Source of the DNA: Pycnococcus provasolii
Taxonomy: Eukaryota > Chlorophyta > Pseudoscourfieldiophyceae > Pseudoscourfieldiales
Direction of reading: 5' to 3'
Length of the DNA stretch: 64,000 bases
Assembly: GCA_049487715.1 (NCBI GenBank)
Contig: CP150548.1
Span: 62,001-126,000, forward strand
The notes under the pieces are model-generated. The model was not told the DNA's origin, ran no database searches, and saw only the letters and a program-made list of their open reading frames with translations. Position 1 is the stretch's first letter, and every line of letters begins with the position of its first letter. Of the stretch, positions 1 to 8,968 are shown piece after piece. The position numbers were made by a program, and so were the translations under genes.

Positions 1-355
1 TACCAGGTTTGCGCCCCGCATGCGGAGGCAGGCTGACGGCTTCATCATCATCGTTCCAGGAGTGTGTGTGTGTGTGCAAGGGGGCGGGTTGGCTTGCACG
101 ACTGCAGCGGGGGGAGGGTTGGACCTTGGGAAATCCTCCTCCGCCTTCTCCACCGCGGGTTGACGGATGCCAAATCAACAAATCAACGGGAGATTTTTCC
201 GGGAAAAGATAAAATCTAACCATCGCCGAATGTTAGGGTTAGGGTTACACTTGATTTCGGATAACTTGCCCTCTCACCTGTGCTCGTGCAACACGCTTTT
301 GCGGCGGGTAATAGTACTACAGAGTCGGCGCATGGAGGTGCACGTCGTCGCACGG
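1..355. other. Gene-free flank with TG tract and TTAGGG motif
   Basis: No convincing gene is seen. A (TG)n tract lies at about 62-78 and a short TTAGGG-type array at about 233-247. On the minus strand the part next to 355 appears to continue the reading frame that the LTR element interrupts (see the entry at 214-1993). Confidence 0.5.
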
Positions 356-360
356 TCGAG

Positions 361-564
361 TGTGGCTTAACCCCTAATTCAGGTGGTTAACGCCGAACGA
401 GGCTCTTGACCCCTAAAGTCCCCGGGGATAGCCGCCTTAGGAACGGTTGTCTTTGTTTCCCTTTACGTGTAACTCTCACCTTTTTCCGGTTTACCTTAAG
501 TACTCCTTCGTAAGTGTACGCGCGGCAGAGCGTACCGCGGCAACTCAAGGCGCCACCTGCCACA
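361..564 (+). repeat. 5' LTR
   Basis: This 204-bp repeat is identical to 1240-1443. It has 5-bp inverted ends (TGTGG/CCACA) and is preceded by the target duplication TCGAG. It should carry the element's promoter, but no clear TATA box was recognised. Confidence 0.93.
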
Positions 565-748
565 CAAGCTTGTGTCTAAGGACCGCACGAAGGTTATACT
601 TGGACTATTTTTTCTTTACCGGGAACCAACGAACCGAAAATCTCGAAACGTAAATCTCCTGATCCTCGAAACACAGATCTCTAGATCTACAGCATCTTTG
701 GAAATCTCGAAGTGAAATCTCTTGGACAACACCACACGGCTGCAAATC

Positions 749-1249
749 ATGGACCCTATGGCCGCTGAGGGCCTTACTGACGGTATGACGCACCTGAAGC
801 GAGAGAAATCCCGCAACAGCACTACGGACGCCATACTAAACGCTTTGGACAAAAAGAAATACGACGGGCAGCAGAAACAGTACCGTCGCTGGTTCAAGGC
901 GGTTGTGGAGCAGCTAGAGGAAGTTGGCTTCTACAACATCGAGAGAGACATCAAACTTGAGAACCTTGAAGAGATCGACGAAGAAACCTGGGTGCAGTAC
1001 TACTCCGTTCCCGACCGACGTTATATCTATACAGCAGTGAAGGCAACGCTGTCTCAGGCTGCAAACGACGCGTACGAGAACGAGAAGAAAAACGGCATAC
1101 TACTCCTTCACCGTCTTTGGAAACTTCACGGAGCTCCTAACCTCGCGAACACCATATCAGCGCTGACGGAGCTACTGAACATTTACCTTCAGTTTTACCT
1201 TACACGTGCAGCACCTTCGCCTGTTCGGCGTGGGTGGTGTGTGGCTTAA
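749..1249 (+). CDS. Gag-like protein of the short LTR element
   Basis: A 166-residue ORF starts at the first ATG inside the element; the upstream in-frame codon at 722 is TTG. The stop codon lies inside the 3' LTR. The middle is helical and charged and contains a W-x(n)-L-x(n)-G pattern followed by a Leu-rich helix (RLWKLHG, then SALTELLNIYL), which resembles the capsid-like region of Copia-type Gag/UBN2 proteins. There is no zinc knuckle, protease or polymerase. As the only ORF between two LTRs it is most simply the element's Gag. Family assignment is inference from shape and context, not from a strong motif. Confidence 0.55.
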   Translation: MDPMAAEGLTDGMTHLKREKSRNSTTDAILNALDKKKYDGQQKQYRRWFKAVVEQLEEVGFYNIERDIKLENLEEIDEETWVQYYSVPDRRYIYTAVKATLSQAANDAYENEKKNGILLLHRLWKLHGAPNLANTISALTELLNIYLQFYLTRAAPSPVRRGWCVA

Positions 1250-1443
1250 CCCCTAATTCAGGTGGTTAACGCCGAACGAGGCTCTTGACCCCTAAAGTCC
1301 CCGGGGATAGCCGCCTTAGGAACGGTTGTCTTTGTTTCCCTTTACGTGTAACTCTCACCTTTTTCCGGTTTACCTTAAGTACTCCTTCGTAAGTGTACGC
1401 GCGGCAGAGCGTACCGCGGCAACTCAAGGCGCCACCTGCCACA
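1240..1443 (+). repeat. 3' LTR
   Basis: Identical to the 5' LTR and followed by the target duplication TCGAG (1444-1448). It supplies the stop codon of the gag-like ORF. Confidence 0.93.
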
Positions 1444-1993
1444 TCGAGAAATACGCTAAAGCCGGTTCTGCCTTCCAGAAGCTTCTGTCACGGCGCACAC
1501 CGGCTGAGATGACGTCGCTGCTTGCTTGCGGTTGCGTCCCGGCTGCGTCTGCGCCGCCCAGGGCGCGGACGAACTCCTCTTTATCTATGACAATGTATTT
1601 CAACATTGAGTCAAGCTTTTTCCAGCGTCCGAAGGCCCGCAGGAATAGCATCAGGCCGTCGCCGGTGTACCCTGCTCGGACGCACTGCTTGCGTGCTTCG
1701 GATATACCTCGCTCATTAAGCTTGTCACTTATGCTCAAGCCGGCGGTGTTATCCACACCTTCAAGATTTGCGGCCACGTACTTCGTGTGCACCAGGTAGT
1801 GTGTCCATTCGTAGAGCACTCCCATCACGTAGTACACCGAGCAACCCCGCTTTGGGACAACCTCGACAGTGCGATTCAACACTCTCTGACCGCTCCGGCC
1901 GCATCCAGCTCGGGGGGAGTCATCGCCGCTGACGATTCGGGACAATCTTCGCCGCGAACAAAACGAGCTGGACTGCGTGCCGATGACTTCATG

Positions 1994-3284
1994 CTATGGA
2001 GAGAAATTTTGCTGAATGGCGGTATGCTTGATGGTGGCGCGCGCATGTCTACAACTACGAACGCCAAGGGGGAGTGACGGGAATAATACCGCCAGTTAGG
2101 GGTTTATGGTTTATGTTTATGGTTTCAATGGGGACCTGAAGATACTTGGCAAGTGATAACGCCAAGGTACTCTTCCTTGACGCGTTTGATGCCCAAAGTG
2201 ATAAGGCAATGAAGGCTCAGGTTCTCTTCCCCTTCATATGCCTATTCCTCGGGGAGTATCCGGTGGGCGCGGTGGCTCGCCCCCTTTGACACCCTCCCCG
2301 ACACTTCTTTTCCTTTGTTATTCTTCTTTTCTTCTTTAGTTTCTTCTTGGTTCTTCCGTGGCGCCTTTCAAACATGGCGGGAACGATGAGTCCAGGCCCG
2401 TCTATGCTGACGTGGTAGTATGGGTTGTTTATCGCGGCGATACCATAGCCGATAGACTAACATCGTTATTGGACCTCTAGAACCCAACCACACAAAGCAA
2501 ACGTCGGGGACTTCGCACGACGCCATTGAAGTTTTGTGCAAACGGGGGGGGGGCGGCCGGCCGGGATTCCGGGCCCACCGTGTGCCGACTCCCGCGAGGG
2601 ACCAACGAGGTATCCCGGATGGTTTTGGTGGTAAAAGTGAAAAATCACATGGAAAAGGGGGTCCCCGTAACCCGACGGGCTGGCCCGACCTGCCTCTTCC
2701 CCTCCGACCCGAGCTCCAACTGGTTTCGACTGATTTGAGCGAGCATTCTCTCACAATCATCCGCTGCAGCGCAGCACGCGCAGCACGTCGTCGCGTGCAC
2801 GCATACGCGCACGCGTCAGTGGCGCCACCGCACTATTTCTCGACGACACGTCGTACGATGCGACCGCTCATCTAGCAGGCAGGTGCGGGACTCTTGGAAA
2901 GCGAGGCGGAGACGGACGTTTTCCACGCGCGTGTCATCAGTGATTGGGGTGAAGACGCTGACGAGGACTTTTTTTGAAAATAACTCGGAGGAGTTTTTGT
3001 GTAAAATGTTTGTAAATACATGATTGCAGTCTCAACTCTAAGACAGCTCCTTTTCCCACACGTTGGACTCCTTTAGATACTACTCTAGCCGCAGGTAGAG
3101 TAGTAAGTGTGACCCTTGAGTCATCGTGTTGATGCACGGTTGGTGGCGATGGCGACGACATCAACGAAAACAAGTCGCAACCGGAGACCTCACTACGCCA
3201 ACGAAAGCGTTCTGATAGAGTGATACAACCTTCGAAATCACCTGCGCAGTGTACAAAAACGCGAAGTGAATGGCACCGGTGAAT
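1994..3284. other. Intergenic, no gene recognised
   Basis: Nothing convincing was found on either strand. It contains a run of ten G at 2544-2553 and low-complexity pyrimidine tracts. Open frames on both strands at 2368-2875 look like by-products of composition. Confidence 0.5.
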
Positions 3285-3380
3285 GCGCTGAATGGTGAAA
3301 GTGAATGGTGTGAATGGACAACCGCTGGATAGAGTAAAGTACACTTCGTTACTGAATGAGGGATCTCAGGAAATAAACTT
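3285..3380 (+). repeat. Dispersed repeat, copy 1
   Basis: The stretch around 3285-3370 matches, with scattered differences, parts of 30322-30690 and the reverse complement of 56640-56760. Shared strings include ATGGTGTGAATGGA and, reversed, CCTGAGATCCCTCATTCAGT (also at 30322). It lies just beyond the stop of the minus-strand gene at 3394. See the fuller copy at 30322. Confidence 0.75.
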
Positions 3381-3393
3381 TACACTTTTACAT

Positions 3394-3963
3394 TTACTGC
3401 GCATCGAGCAGAAAGTTCCAGTCTGCGTTTCTGACGCATTTGTCCATCTCCTCCTGGTTCAACTCCACGCGAAGTTTTTGGTTTCCCACCTCGACGATGC
3501 TCGTTGCAGGTAGCAGAACGGCGGCACCTGGCTTGATCGCCTTTCCGTTGACGACAAGGCTCGTTCGTTTTCCGATGCACGTCAGGCGCATCCGCGCCGC
3601 AGGCGCAGTGCGTTGTCCACCCGCGCACGCGGGCGCCTTGGTTTTGAAAGCTGCCGTTCTGCGCACGCTGAGCGTCGCGTTGATGCGCGGCGGCCCACCC
3701 CTTCCTCCGTCCGGTTCTGCGGAGAGGTCAACGTCCACCTCGACAACCGGTGCTGTTTGTTGCGCGCTGCTGTTGTTAGCTGCACAACCCGCACCCGCGC
3801 CCGCGCCGCCACTTCCTCCTGCAGAGCCGGCTGCCGCCGCGGTGGTCGCTTCAGCCTTTAGCGCCGCGGATGCGGTGGCAGACAGACCGGTTTTCCCTAT
3901 GGTGGTGTCGAGCGCGTGCACGTCGTACTTGTGCGTGGCGGTGAGCACTGTCGCGAGCGCCAT
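3394..3963 (-). CDS. Unidentified 189-residue protein, possible FHA-like C-terminus
   Basis: The ORF starts at an ATG at 3963 and encodes an Ala/Gly-rich N-terminal third followed by a compact C-terminal third. The latter has a beta-rich pattern (RMRLTCIG, LVVNGKAI, VEVGNQKLRVEL) reminiscent of the end of a forkhead-associated domain, where an Asn-Gly turn precedes a strand and a glycine-containing final strand. The full FHA signature (GR...S..H) is absent, so this is a weak suggestion. An interstitial TTAGGG array lies about 90 bp upstream of the start. TGTAA motifs (minus strand, 3392-3388 and 3384-3380) follow the stop immediately, and a dispersed repeat begins just beyond. Function unknown. 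Confidence 0.55.
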   Translation of the reverse strand: MALATVLTATHKYDVHALDTTIGKTGLSATASAALKAEATTAAAAGSAGGSGGAGAGAGCAANNSSAQQTAPVVEVDVDLSAEPDGGRGGPPRINATLSVRRTAAFKTKAPACAGGQRTAPAARMRLTCIGKRTSLVVNGKAIKPGAAVLLPATSIVEVGNQKLRVELNQEEMDKCVRNADWNFLLDAQ

Positions 3964-4053
3964 CCTAGTGGTACCTGTGAAGAGCAGGCCCGAGGAGGCG
4001 AAGAAGATGGGAAGGTCGGAGCACAGACTGGGACGCCCGAACCTAAACCCGAA

Positions 4054-4086
4054 CCCCTAACCCTAACCCTAACCCTAACCCTAACC
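4054..4086. promoter_or_regulatory. Interstitial telomere-like array (CCCTAA)n
   Basis: About five tandem CCCTAA units, TTAGGG on the minus strand, lie about 90 bp upstream of the minus-strand start at 3963. Similar short arrays occur near other starts in the window. A promoter role is inference. Confidence 0.6.
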
Positions 4087-4310
4087 GGGGTCCCGAGGGA
4101 CGACAACGCCACCCCCGACGTAACCGAACGAGTGTGACGGGGCGGGCGGTATGGCCGAGGGTCCTTCGTTTCACCGTTTTCCAACCTGCGGGCGGCTCAG
4201 GGTGCGAATAATGGCCAATAACAGCAGCACAGTCTACACTTCACAACGCTCTGCCTCGTCGTTCCCTTTCAGACCTTGTTGTCGCCTTATTAGTGTTGTT
4301 GGTGCCAACG

Positions 4311-5312
4311 ATGGTGACGTTCGCAGCAACACGGTGTCAGTGGATGATGATGGTGTTGTTGGCTGGTATGACGATGATGCTTCCGCACTCGCACGCCTTT
4401 GCTAGTGCCGAAGCATTGTCACAACATCAGAATGTGGTTCACGCAGCTGACGACAGTGACGTGTGCTCACCTGACACAACTTCGCCAGCAGCTAAACAAT
4501 GCCGAGAGTGCGTACAGTGGTTCTCCGCCGACGAAGTTCCACACCTCTGCGAAGTGCCATGCCAGCCGTGCCTAAACTGCGATTTCTACATCCAGGCAAC
4601 CAAGCCGAAGCCGCGTCCGGAACCTTGGTGGCGCACATTCGCCTCGCGACGCAACCAAACTCGTACCAGTGCCGCCATCGACGACGAAGTCACGTCAGCC
4701 GCAAGCACAGCGATCAACGCCGCGCACGGTGGTGTAGATCAGACAACATACGCCGCAGAGGAAACGACGACCACCGACGACGAGAGCAAGATGGCGTCGT
4801 TCCAGAACACGGCAAGTCGTCTTGTCAGTGCAATTGCATCCATCGCTCAGCAGTTCGCAGAAGTGACGACGACGGCATCAACAACAATAGAGTTGGATGT
4901 TGAACCAGAACCTGACTACTATCCATACTACGAGGAGGAGGAGGAGGAGGAAATGGTGAACCCTTTCATAGAAATGCAGACTTCTCTCAAAACTCAGCTA
5001 GAGTCTCTAGAAAATGGTGAGAGTGACAACGAAGCAGCTTTACGCGCTTGGCACGAGCCTGACATTGTCGAAGAAGATGAGAGAAATGCCTTTGCGGTTG
5101 ATGAGAACCAAACCATCAGTTCAGTTCAGTTCAACCAAACAATTCGAGTCGATGGCAAAATGGTTCACCCACATTTGATGACGGACGTGTTCGCGGACGT
5201 GGCTTCGCGCATGACGGACGATGAGAAGGCGTCAATGGTGGCGGCAACGGATAAGCCTGTGGTGGGAAATTTCATGGGACTGCCAATCGTGTTGGCGGAC
5301 GATGCGTGGTAG
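4311..5312 (+). CDS. Secreted acidic protein of unknown function
   Basis: A 333-residue protein is predicted from the first ATG of the frame at 4311; upstream in-frame start-like codons are GTG/TTG. The N-terminus is a plausible signal peptide: a Met/Leu-rich hydrophobic stretch ending near AFASA. A cysteine cluster follows at residues about 65-95 (CRECVQW, HLCEVPCQPCLNC), then a Thr/Ser-rich region, an acidic run next to a Tyr-Pro-Tyr-Tyr patch, and an acidic C-terminus with several N-glycosylation-type NQT sites. I recognise no family. A cell-surface or secretory-pathway location is inferred from the signal peptide. A TGTAA motif lies about 30 bp after the stop. Confidence 0.6.
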   Translation: MVTFAATRCQWMMMVLLAGMTMMLPHSHAFASAEALSQHQNVVHAADDSDVCSPDTTSPAAKQCRECVQWFSADEVPHLCEVPCQPCLNCDFYIQATKPKPRPEPWWRTFASRRNQTRTSAAIDDEVTSAASTAINAAHGGVDQTTYAAEETTTTDDESKMASFQNTASRLVSAIASIAQQFAEVTTTASTTIELDVEPEPDYYPYYEEEEEEEMVNPFIEMQTSLKTQLESLENGESDNEAALRAWHEPDIVEEDERNAFAVDENQTISSVQFNQTIRVDGKMVHPHLMTDVFADVASRMTDDEKASMVAATDKPVVGNFMGLPIVLADDAW

Positions 5313-5341
5313 AGCTGCGTGTTGTCGACGTTTTTTTTTGT

Positions 5342-5346
5342 TGTAA
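5342..5346 (+). terminator. TGTAA poly(A)-signal candidate
   Basis: TGTAA, the usual polyadenylation signal of many chlorophytes, sits about 30 bp after the stop at 5312. Assignment rests on position only. Confidence 0.4.
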
Positions 5347-5662
5347 ATCTGTGATTGTTCATTCTTGTTGTTATCGAAGGATCGTCCATTGAATTCACAT
5401 TCATCATCTAGTAAGGCGGGTAAGATGTGTGAGAAAAAAGGAGACAAAGTTGATTTAGTGATTTTACTCTTCTGTATCATTATTGCAACTTGTAACAACA
5501 AACAGTAGGAAAAACAAAGAGCAACAATTGGAGCAGTAGTACTTCTTCTTTCGTACGAGGAGAACTCGCCGCCGGACCTCGACTACGCGCACGTCTCCGT
5601 GGTCCGCAACTCCGCATGAATCCCGAGAACCTGGAGCACCACGAGATATTCGTCAGGTCAAC

Positions 5663-6195
5663 TTATTCTTCCGTAGGTGCGGGCGCCGGTACTACATCAT
5701 CCGTCATGACATCGTATCCGCTGCCAACGTAAATGTCGTCATAGCCCCGCAGACACGGAAGAAACGATCGTATCGCAGATTCATCCAACCAGCACGATTC
5801 ATCGCCGGGTCTCGACATGGTTTGCAGCATACACATTTTAGGAGATTGATCAAGCTCCGTCACAATCGGCCAGCTTGGCCACGCTCCTCTTCAGCCAAAC
5901 GTTCAGCTCGGGCAGTCTGGTCTGGCATCATCTCTGAACTTGGTAACCTCACGCACCTCACGCAAGGATCTTTGGGGTCAATGGCCCAGCTTGGTAACCA
6001 GAACATCGGTTCACATAGGCTTGCGTCCTCAGACCCAACCAGCTTTGCATCGCCCATATACAATGACGATAGCACATTAGCACAGGACCACCTAGCATGG
6101 CCTCTTCTTCTGCAAGTTCTTCCACTTCCTCCAGTGAAGCCAATACACCACGAGAACATCGTCCACGCACATTCATCTCGGAGGAGCAGTTTCAA
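5663..6195 (-). CDS. Probable spliced gene on minus strand, model unresolved
   Basis: Several minus-strand pieces in different frames look protein-coding but do not form one frame. The last (5863-5663) reads through an ordinary sequence rich in acidic and aromatic residues (GDESCWLDE, GYDDIYVGSGYD) and ends with APAPTEE and a stop. An upstream piece contains MFWLPSWAIDPKDP just before a donor-like GTGCGTGAGG. A further piece is a short acidic helix (EEVEELAEEEAML). These suggest two or three exons with short introns, or a decayed gene. No family was recognised. The plus strand at 5555-5620 also reads like a stray coding fragment, which favours gene debris. Exon limits are not established. Confidence 0.3.
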
Positions 6196-6290
6196 TTACA
6201 ACTCAGATATTTCACTCTCTGGAAGCTACAATTGGTCAAACACCGCTCGGTTAGTTCGTCGAGATCGAGCTTCTCAAGCTTGTTCGTGCG

Positions 6291-6723
6291 CGTAGAGTTT
6301 CCAGATTCTTGTTTACCTTCAAGACTTTCCATGAGACGATCTGGGCGGTTGCGCGCGCGCTCGACGACGATGAGAAGGCGATTGCCCTCTTCGGACGCAA
6401 TTCTTTTTGCGCGGCCGTGGCCGACGACCCCGCCGGCGTGTCTCAAGGTGCGTGTGGGAAGTGGGGAGCTGGTGATGTTTTTCCCTCCCCGACTAACATC
6501 GCGCAAGTCGTTCAAAAAGCGGGACGTGGATACACCCCCTCGCCGCAATCAACTTGGCAACCTGGATCTCTCCTAGCTTCGGTGTCCACGATGCTGCCGG
6601 CGCACACGGGCGACATGCTCTTCTTCATCTCGATGCGCGTCCGTGGACAACCGCGCCATCATCATCGACGACGACTGGGTGCACTCAGTGCCGCCTCGTG
6701 GACGAGCCGCGATATTATGGTAG
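6291..6723 (+). CDS. Candidate two-exon gene fragment, possibly decayed
   Basis: A plus-strand piece ending at 6447 reads like real protein (FHETIWAVARALDDDEKAIA) and stops at a donor-like CAAG|GTGCGT. A pyrimidine-rich acceptor, TCTCTCCTAG, ends at 6576, giving a 129-bp intron; joining is in frame and yields HTGDMLFFISM. After that the frame loses protein character, while the neighbouring frame reads DNRAIIIDDDWVHSVPP and stops at 6721, so a single-base shift seems to split the second exon. No start is assigned and no family recognised. A pseudogene, an assembly error or a missed splice are all possible. Confidence 0.3.
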
Positions 6724-6794
6724 TGCTACAGCTAATGTTTTAGACAAGATATTGGGTTTTAGATAACAAAAATATGTAAAGTTGAAGAAAGTAT

Positions 6795-8723
6795 TTATCT
6801 CGTAAAGCACAGCGCAGTATATATTGCGTAAATGCTTGGGAAGAGCACCAGACTCGCCCGGTCGATATACTTCTCCACATAGTGTTCAACGTGGTCTATA
6901 TTTAGCCTGTCGGAGAGCGGCACAGTTTTATTATTCGCCGAAAATACATTCAGAATGCCAAGTAGACTTCTCAACCAGCTCTTCTCCTCAGGAGCCGTTT
7001 GTGACGCTTGCGCTCCATTTTCTTTGTGCGTCGGCTGCTTTCTGGTCGTCCATGGGATGGATGGACTCGGAGGAGAGGCGAAGGCATTGTTCGTCAAAGG
7101 AACAGGGATTGTTAGCTCCGTGTCATCCGTTTCTCTCACTTCATCGTCGTCGTTATCACTATCGGCCAATTGCTGCAGACGCCGAATGACAGCTGCACGG
7201 TACTCCGCTCGCTTGTCAAGCAGATGCGATATCAAAGACTCTCCTGCCGACGCCGCCACGAAGAATGTGGACACGAGGACGAATTCGTGCATGGGAGTTA
7301 GATAATTCGTCTTCGGCATGACTTCTCCGAGCAAGAGTTGCAGCACATTCAAGGCGAGCAGCAGCGTGAATGAAATAGATGCACGACTCGCCAGATCTTT
7401 GGCACTGAAGAAGAAAACTACCCAACTCAAGGATGTGAGCAGAACGACGATGAACATGTAGTTGACCAAGTAGTAGTCCGTGGTGCGATCCACGCGCACG
7501 TAAAACGTCACCGAGGATTGCGTGGAGGAATCTCTCATGGAGTAAGACACCTGCATTACGTTCTGGAACCAGTTTGCCATGTCCTTTATGGTGTCGTGGA
7601 GTGGCCCCGAGTCGCCCGCAACACGTTCGTAGTCGACGTCAACCACAGGCCTCTCCTCAATTCGCACTCCATGGATTTCCCAGCCGCTTAGCATGTCCTT
7701 GCCTTCGCGCGATCCACGCGAAATGGTCTCGTTGTCGAGATATGCCGAAACAGGGTCGAACAACACCTGCTTTCGTATTCCAATGTCGGATCGAAACATG
7801 ACCTGGATGGGCAGTTCCTGCGAGTCGCTGGGAAACTTGGTGAAACGCATCGGCGCCGCAAACTTGCCCTCGACGTCAATTTGGTAGGTGACTGTGCGAG
7901 TCCTCAAGTCTGACCATATAAACTCGCTCTTGACCGCGAACACCTCCGCCTCATCTCGCGTATTCACAAAAGTCAGCTTTGGTCTCCACAAATACGAGCA
8001 GCTCCCGTCGTTGACAGACTCGGTACCACTTCGGCACTGCTGCCACATGTGCGTGTCCTTCCAGTGCATCACTATGCTAAATGCGGTCTGAAACGAAAAT
8101 TGCAGCTCGTCGATATTGTACAGCTCTCTCACCAGAGCGCCGAACTGTATGCGCAAACTTTCGTTTGGGAGACTCGGCATCATGGGTTGCAATAATGTGG
8201 TTTTCGTACGCACAAACGTCTTTGCAGGGCTCAACGGCAGGTGCATGTTCGTCAAGTCGTCAACAGTCAGCTCTGTCAAAGTCACGCCATCGATGCGGTT
8301 GCTCACGAACGCCGGCTTGAACTCCGCATATCCAATCGCTCCTATAAAACTCAGCACCTCGTCCGTGTCGAACTGGAACGGGTGCTTGCAGTAGACTGCG
8401 CTCATTCTGATAACGTTCGCAAAGAACGGATCTTGCCAAATGCTCTGTATGCGTTCCTGGGTGACATTTGACGTCTGAATCTGGCACATCCCATAAAACG
8501 TGTCGAAGAGTGCTGACACGTTATCCTGCTCGTTTACCCGATATCCGTTCTCGACGCACATCTCTTCCACTTGCTTGAGGCAGAGCTCGACTTCGCCCTC
8601 TCGCTGGCAGGCGCACATGCGCGCGGCGGCGGCATGTTGGACAGCGAGCCCAAGACCAACCAAGACGACGACGAAGAGAGGCTGAGAGAAGAAGGAGCCT
8701 CCTGCCAGCCACTGAGGCGCCAT
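6795..8723 (-). CDS. Pentameric ligand-gated ion channel homologue with SAM domain
   Basis: A 642-residue protein starts at an ATG at 8723 with a signal peptide (residues about 1-33). Residues about 115-175 fit a SAM domain (FIGAIGYAEF, then IDGVTLTELTVDDL). Residues about 190-400 resemble the extracellular beta-sandwich of Cys-loop receptors: a VMHWKDTHMW strand, W-x-P...N, and FPSDSQELPIQ, which matches the conserved F-P-x-D-x-Q-x-L. The two loop cysteines are missing, as in bacterial and protist homologues. Four hydrophobic segments follow: M1 about 418-440, pore-lining M2 about 447-467 (ISFTLLLALNVLQLLLGE), M3 about 478-498, an acidic/Pro-rich cytoplasmic loop, and M4 about 620-640 at the C-terminus. 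It should form a plasma-membrane or ciliary ion channel; ligand and ion selectivity cannot be read. It shares a 245-bp divergent upstream region with the gene at 8969. Confidence 0.85.
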   Translation of the reverse strand: MAPQWLAGGSFFSQPLFVVVLVGLGLAVQHAAAARMCACQREGEVELCLKQVEEMCVENGYRVNEQDNVSALFDTFYGMCQIQTSNVTQERIQSIWQDPFFANVIRMSAVYCKHPFQFDTDEVLSFIGAIGYAEFKPAFVSNRIDGVTLTELTVDDLTNMHLPLSPAKTFVRTKTTLLQPMMPSLPNESLRIQFGALVRELYNIDELQFSFQTAFSIVMHWKDTHMWQQCRSGTESVNDGSCSYLWRPKLTFVNTRDEAEVFAVKSEFIWSDLRTRTVTYQIDVEGKFAAPMRFTKFPSDSQELPIQVMFRSDIGIRKQVLFDPVSAYLDNETISRGSREGKDMLSGWEIHGVRIEERPVVDVDYERVAGDSGPLHDTIKDMANWFQNVMQVSYSMRDSSTQSSVTFYVRVDRTTDYYLVNYMFIVVLLTSLSWVVFFFSAKDLASRASISFTLLLALNVLQLLLGEVMPKTNYLTPMHEFVLVSTFFVAASAGESLISHLLDKRAEYRAAVIRRLQQLADSDNDDDEVRETDDTELTIPVPLTNNAFASPPSPSIPWTTRKQPTHKENGAQASQTAPEEKSWLRSLLGILNVFSANNKTVPLSDRLNIDHVEHYVEKYIDRASLVLFPSIYAIYTALCFTR

Positions 8724-8858
8724 GAGGCCAGACGCGGCCTTAAGTAAAGTTTAAGGCGACGGGAGGGAACGTGCGTGCCCTCGTCTGTCGTTGGTTCCAG
8801 GTTACCAGGTAAAGTGGAGGCCCGAACAGGCGGAAAGTTTACCAACACGCTCGCAGCA

Positions 8859-8892
8859 TTAGGGTTAGGGTTAGGGCTCGGGTTAGGGCTCG
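8859..8892. promoter_or_regulatory. Interstitial TTAGGG array in a divergent promoter
   Basis: Three perfect and two degenerate TTAGGG units lie between the channel gene (minus, start 8723) and the methyltransferase gene (plus, start 8969). The regulatory role is inferred from recurrence at other starts. Confidence 0.6.
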
Positions 8893-8968
8893 GGTGAGGG
8901 CGCCGCCGTTCTCTCCCTTCTTCCTCCTATCCACCTCAAAGCCGTTCTCTATCCACATTTTGCTGGCC

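Larger units (their letters stand above)
361..1443 (+). mobile_element. Short gag-only LTR retrotransposon (TR-GAG/TRIM-like)
   Basis: Two identical 204-bp direct repeats (361-564 and 1240-1443) start with TGTGG and end with CCACA, the TG...CA ends of LTRs. The element is flanked by a perfect 5-bp target duplication, TCGAG, at 356-360 and 1444-1448. The internal region is only 675 bp and holds one ORF (749-1249) but no protease, integrase or reverse transcriptase, so the element is non-autonomous. No classical tRNA-primer site follows the 5' LTR; a weak purine-rich stretch (about 1228-1239) precedes the 3' LTR. Identical LTRs imply a recent insertion. Boundaries are certain from sequence; the class name (terminal-repeat gag element) is inference from size and content. 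Confidence 0.93.
214..1993 (-). pseudogene. Reading frame interrupted by the LTR insertion
   Basis: On the minus strand a frame is open from 1993 down to 1444, where the LTR element begins. If the element and one target copy are removed, the same frame continues from 355 to about 214, about 230 codons in all. A good splice-donor-like string (CAG|GTGAG) occurs in the continuation at about 280-273, so the pre-insertion exon might have ended there. The protein stretch has an ordinary mixed composition (KYVAANLEGV, GLMLFLRAFGRWKKL) but I do not recognise the family. Either a host exon or older mobile-element coding was hit. No in-frame ATG decides a start. The reconstruction is inference; the open frame on both sides is seen directly. 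Confidence 0.35.

Noticed and set aside
2368-2875. Open frames on both strands
   Set aside because: Low-complexity, Pro/Arg-rich in both directions, no start context, motif or neighbour support.
4054-4086. Possible chromosome end or internalised telomere
   Set aside because: The array is only about 33 bp and is flanked by genes on both sides; similar arrays recur internally, so it is not a telomere.
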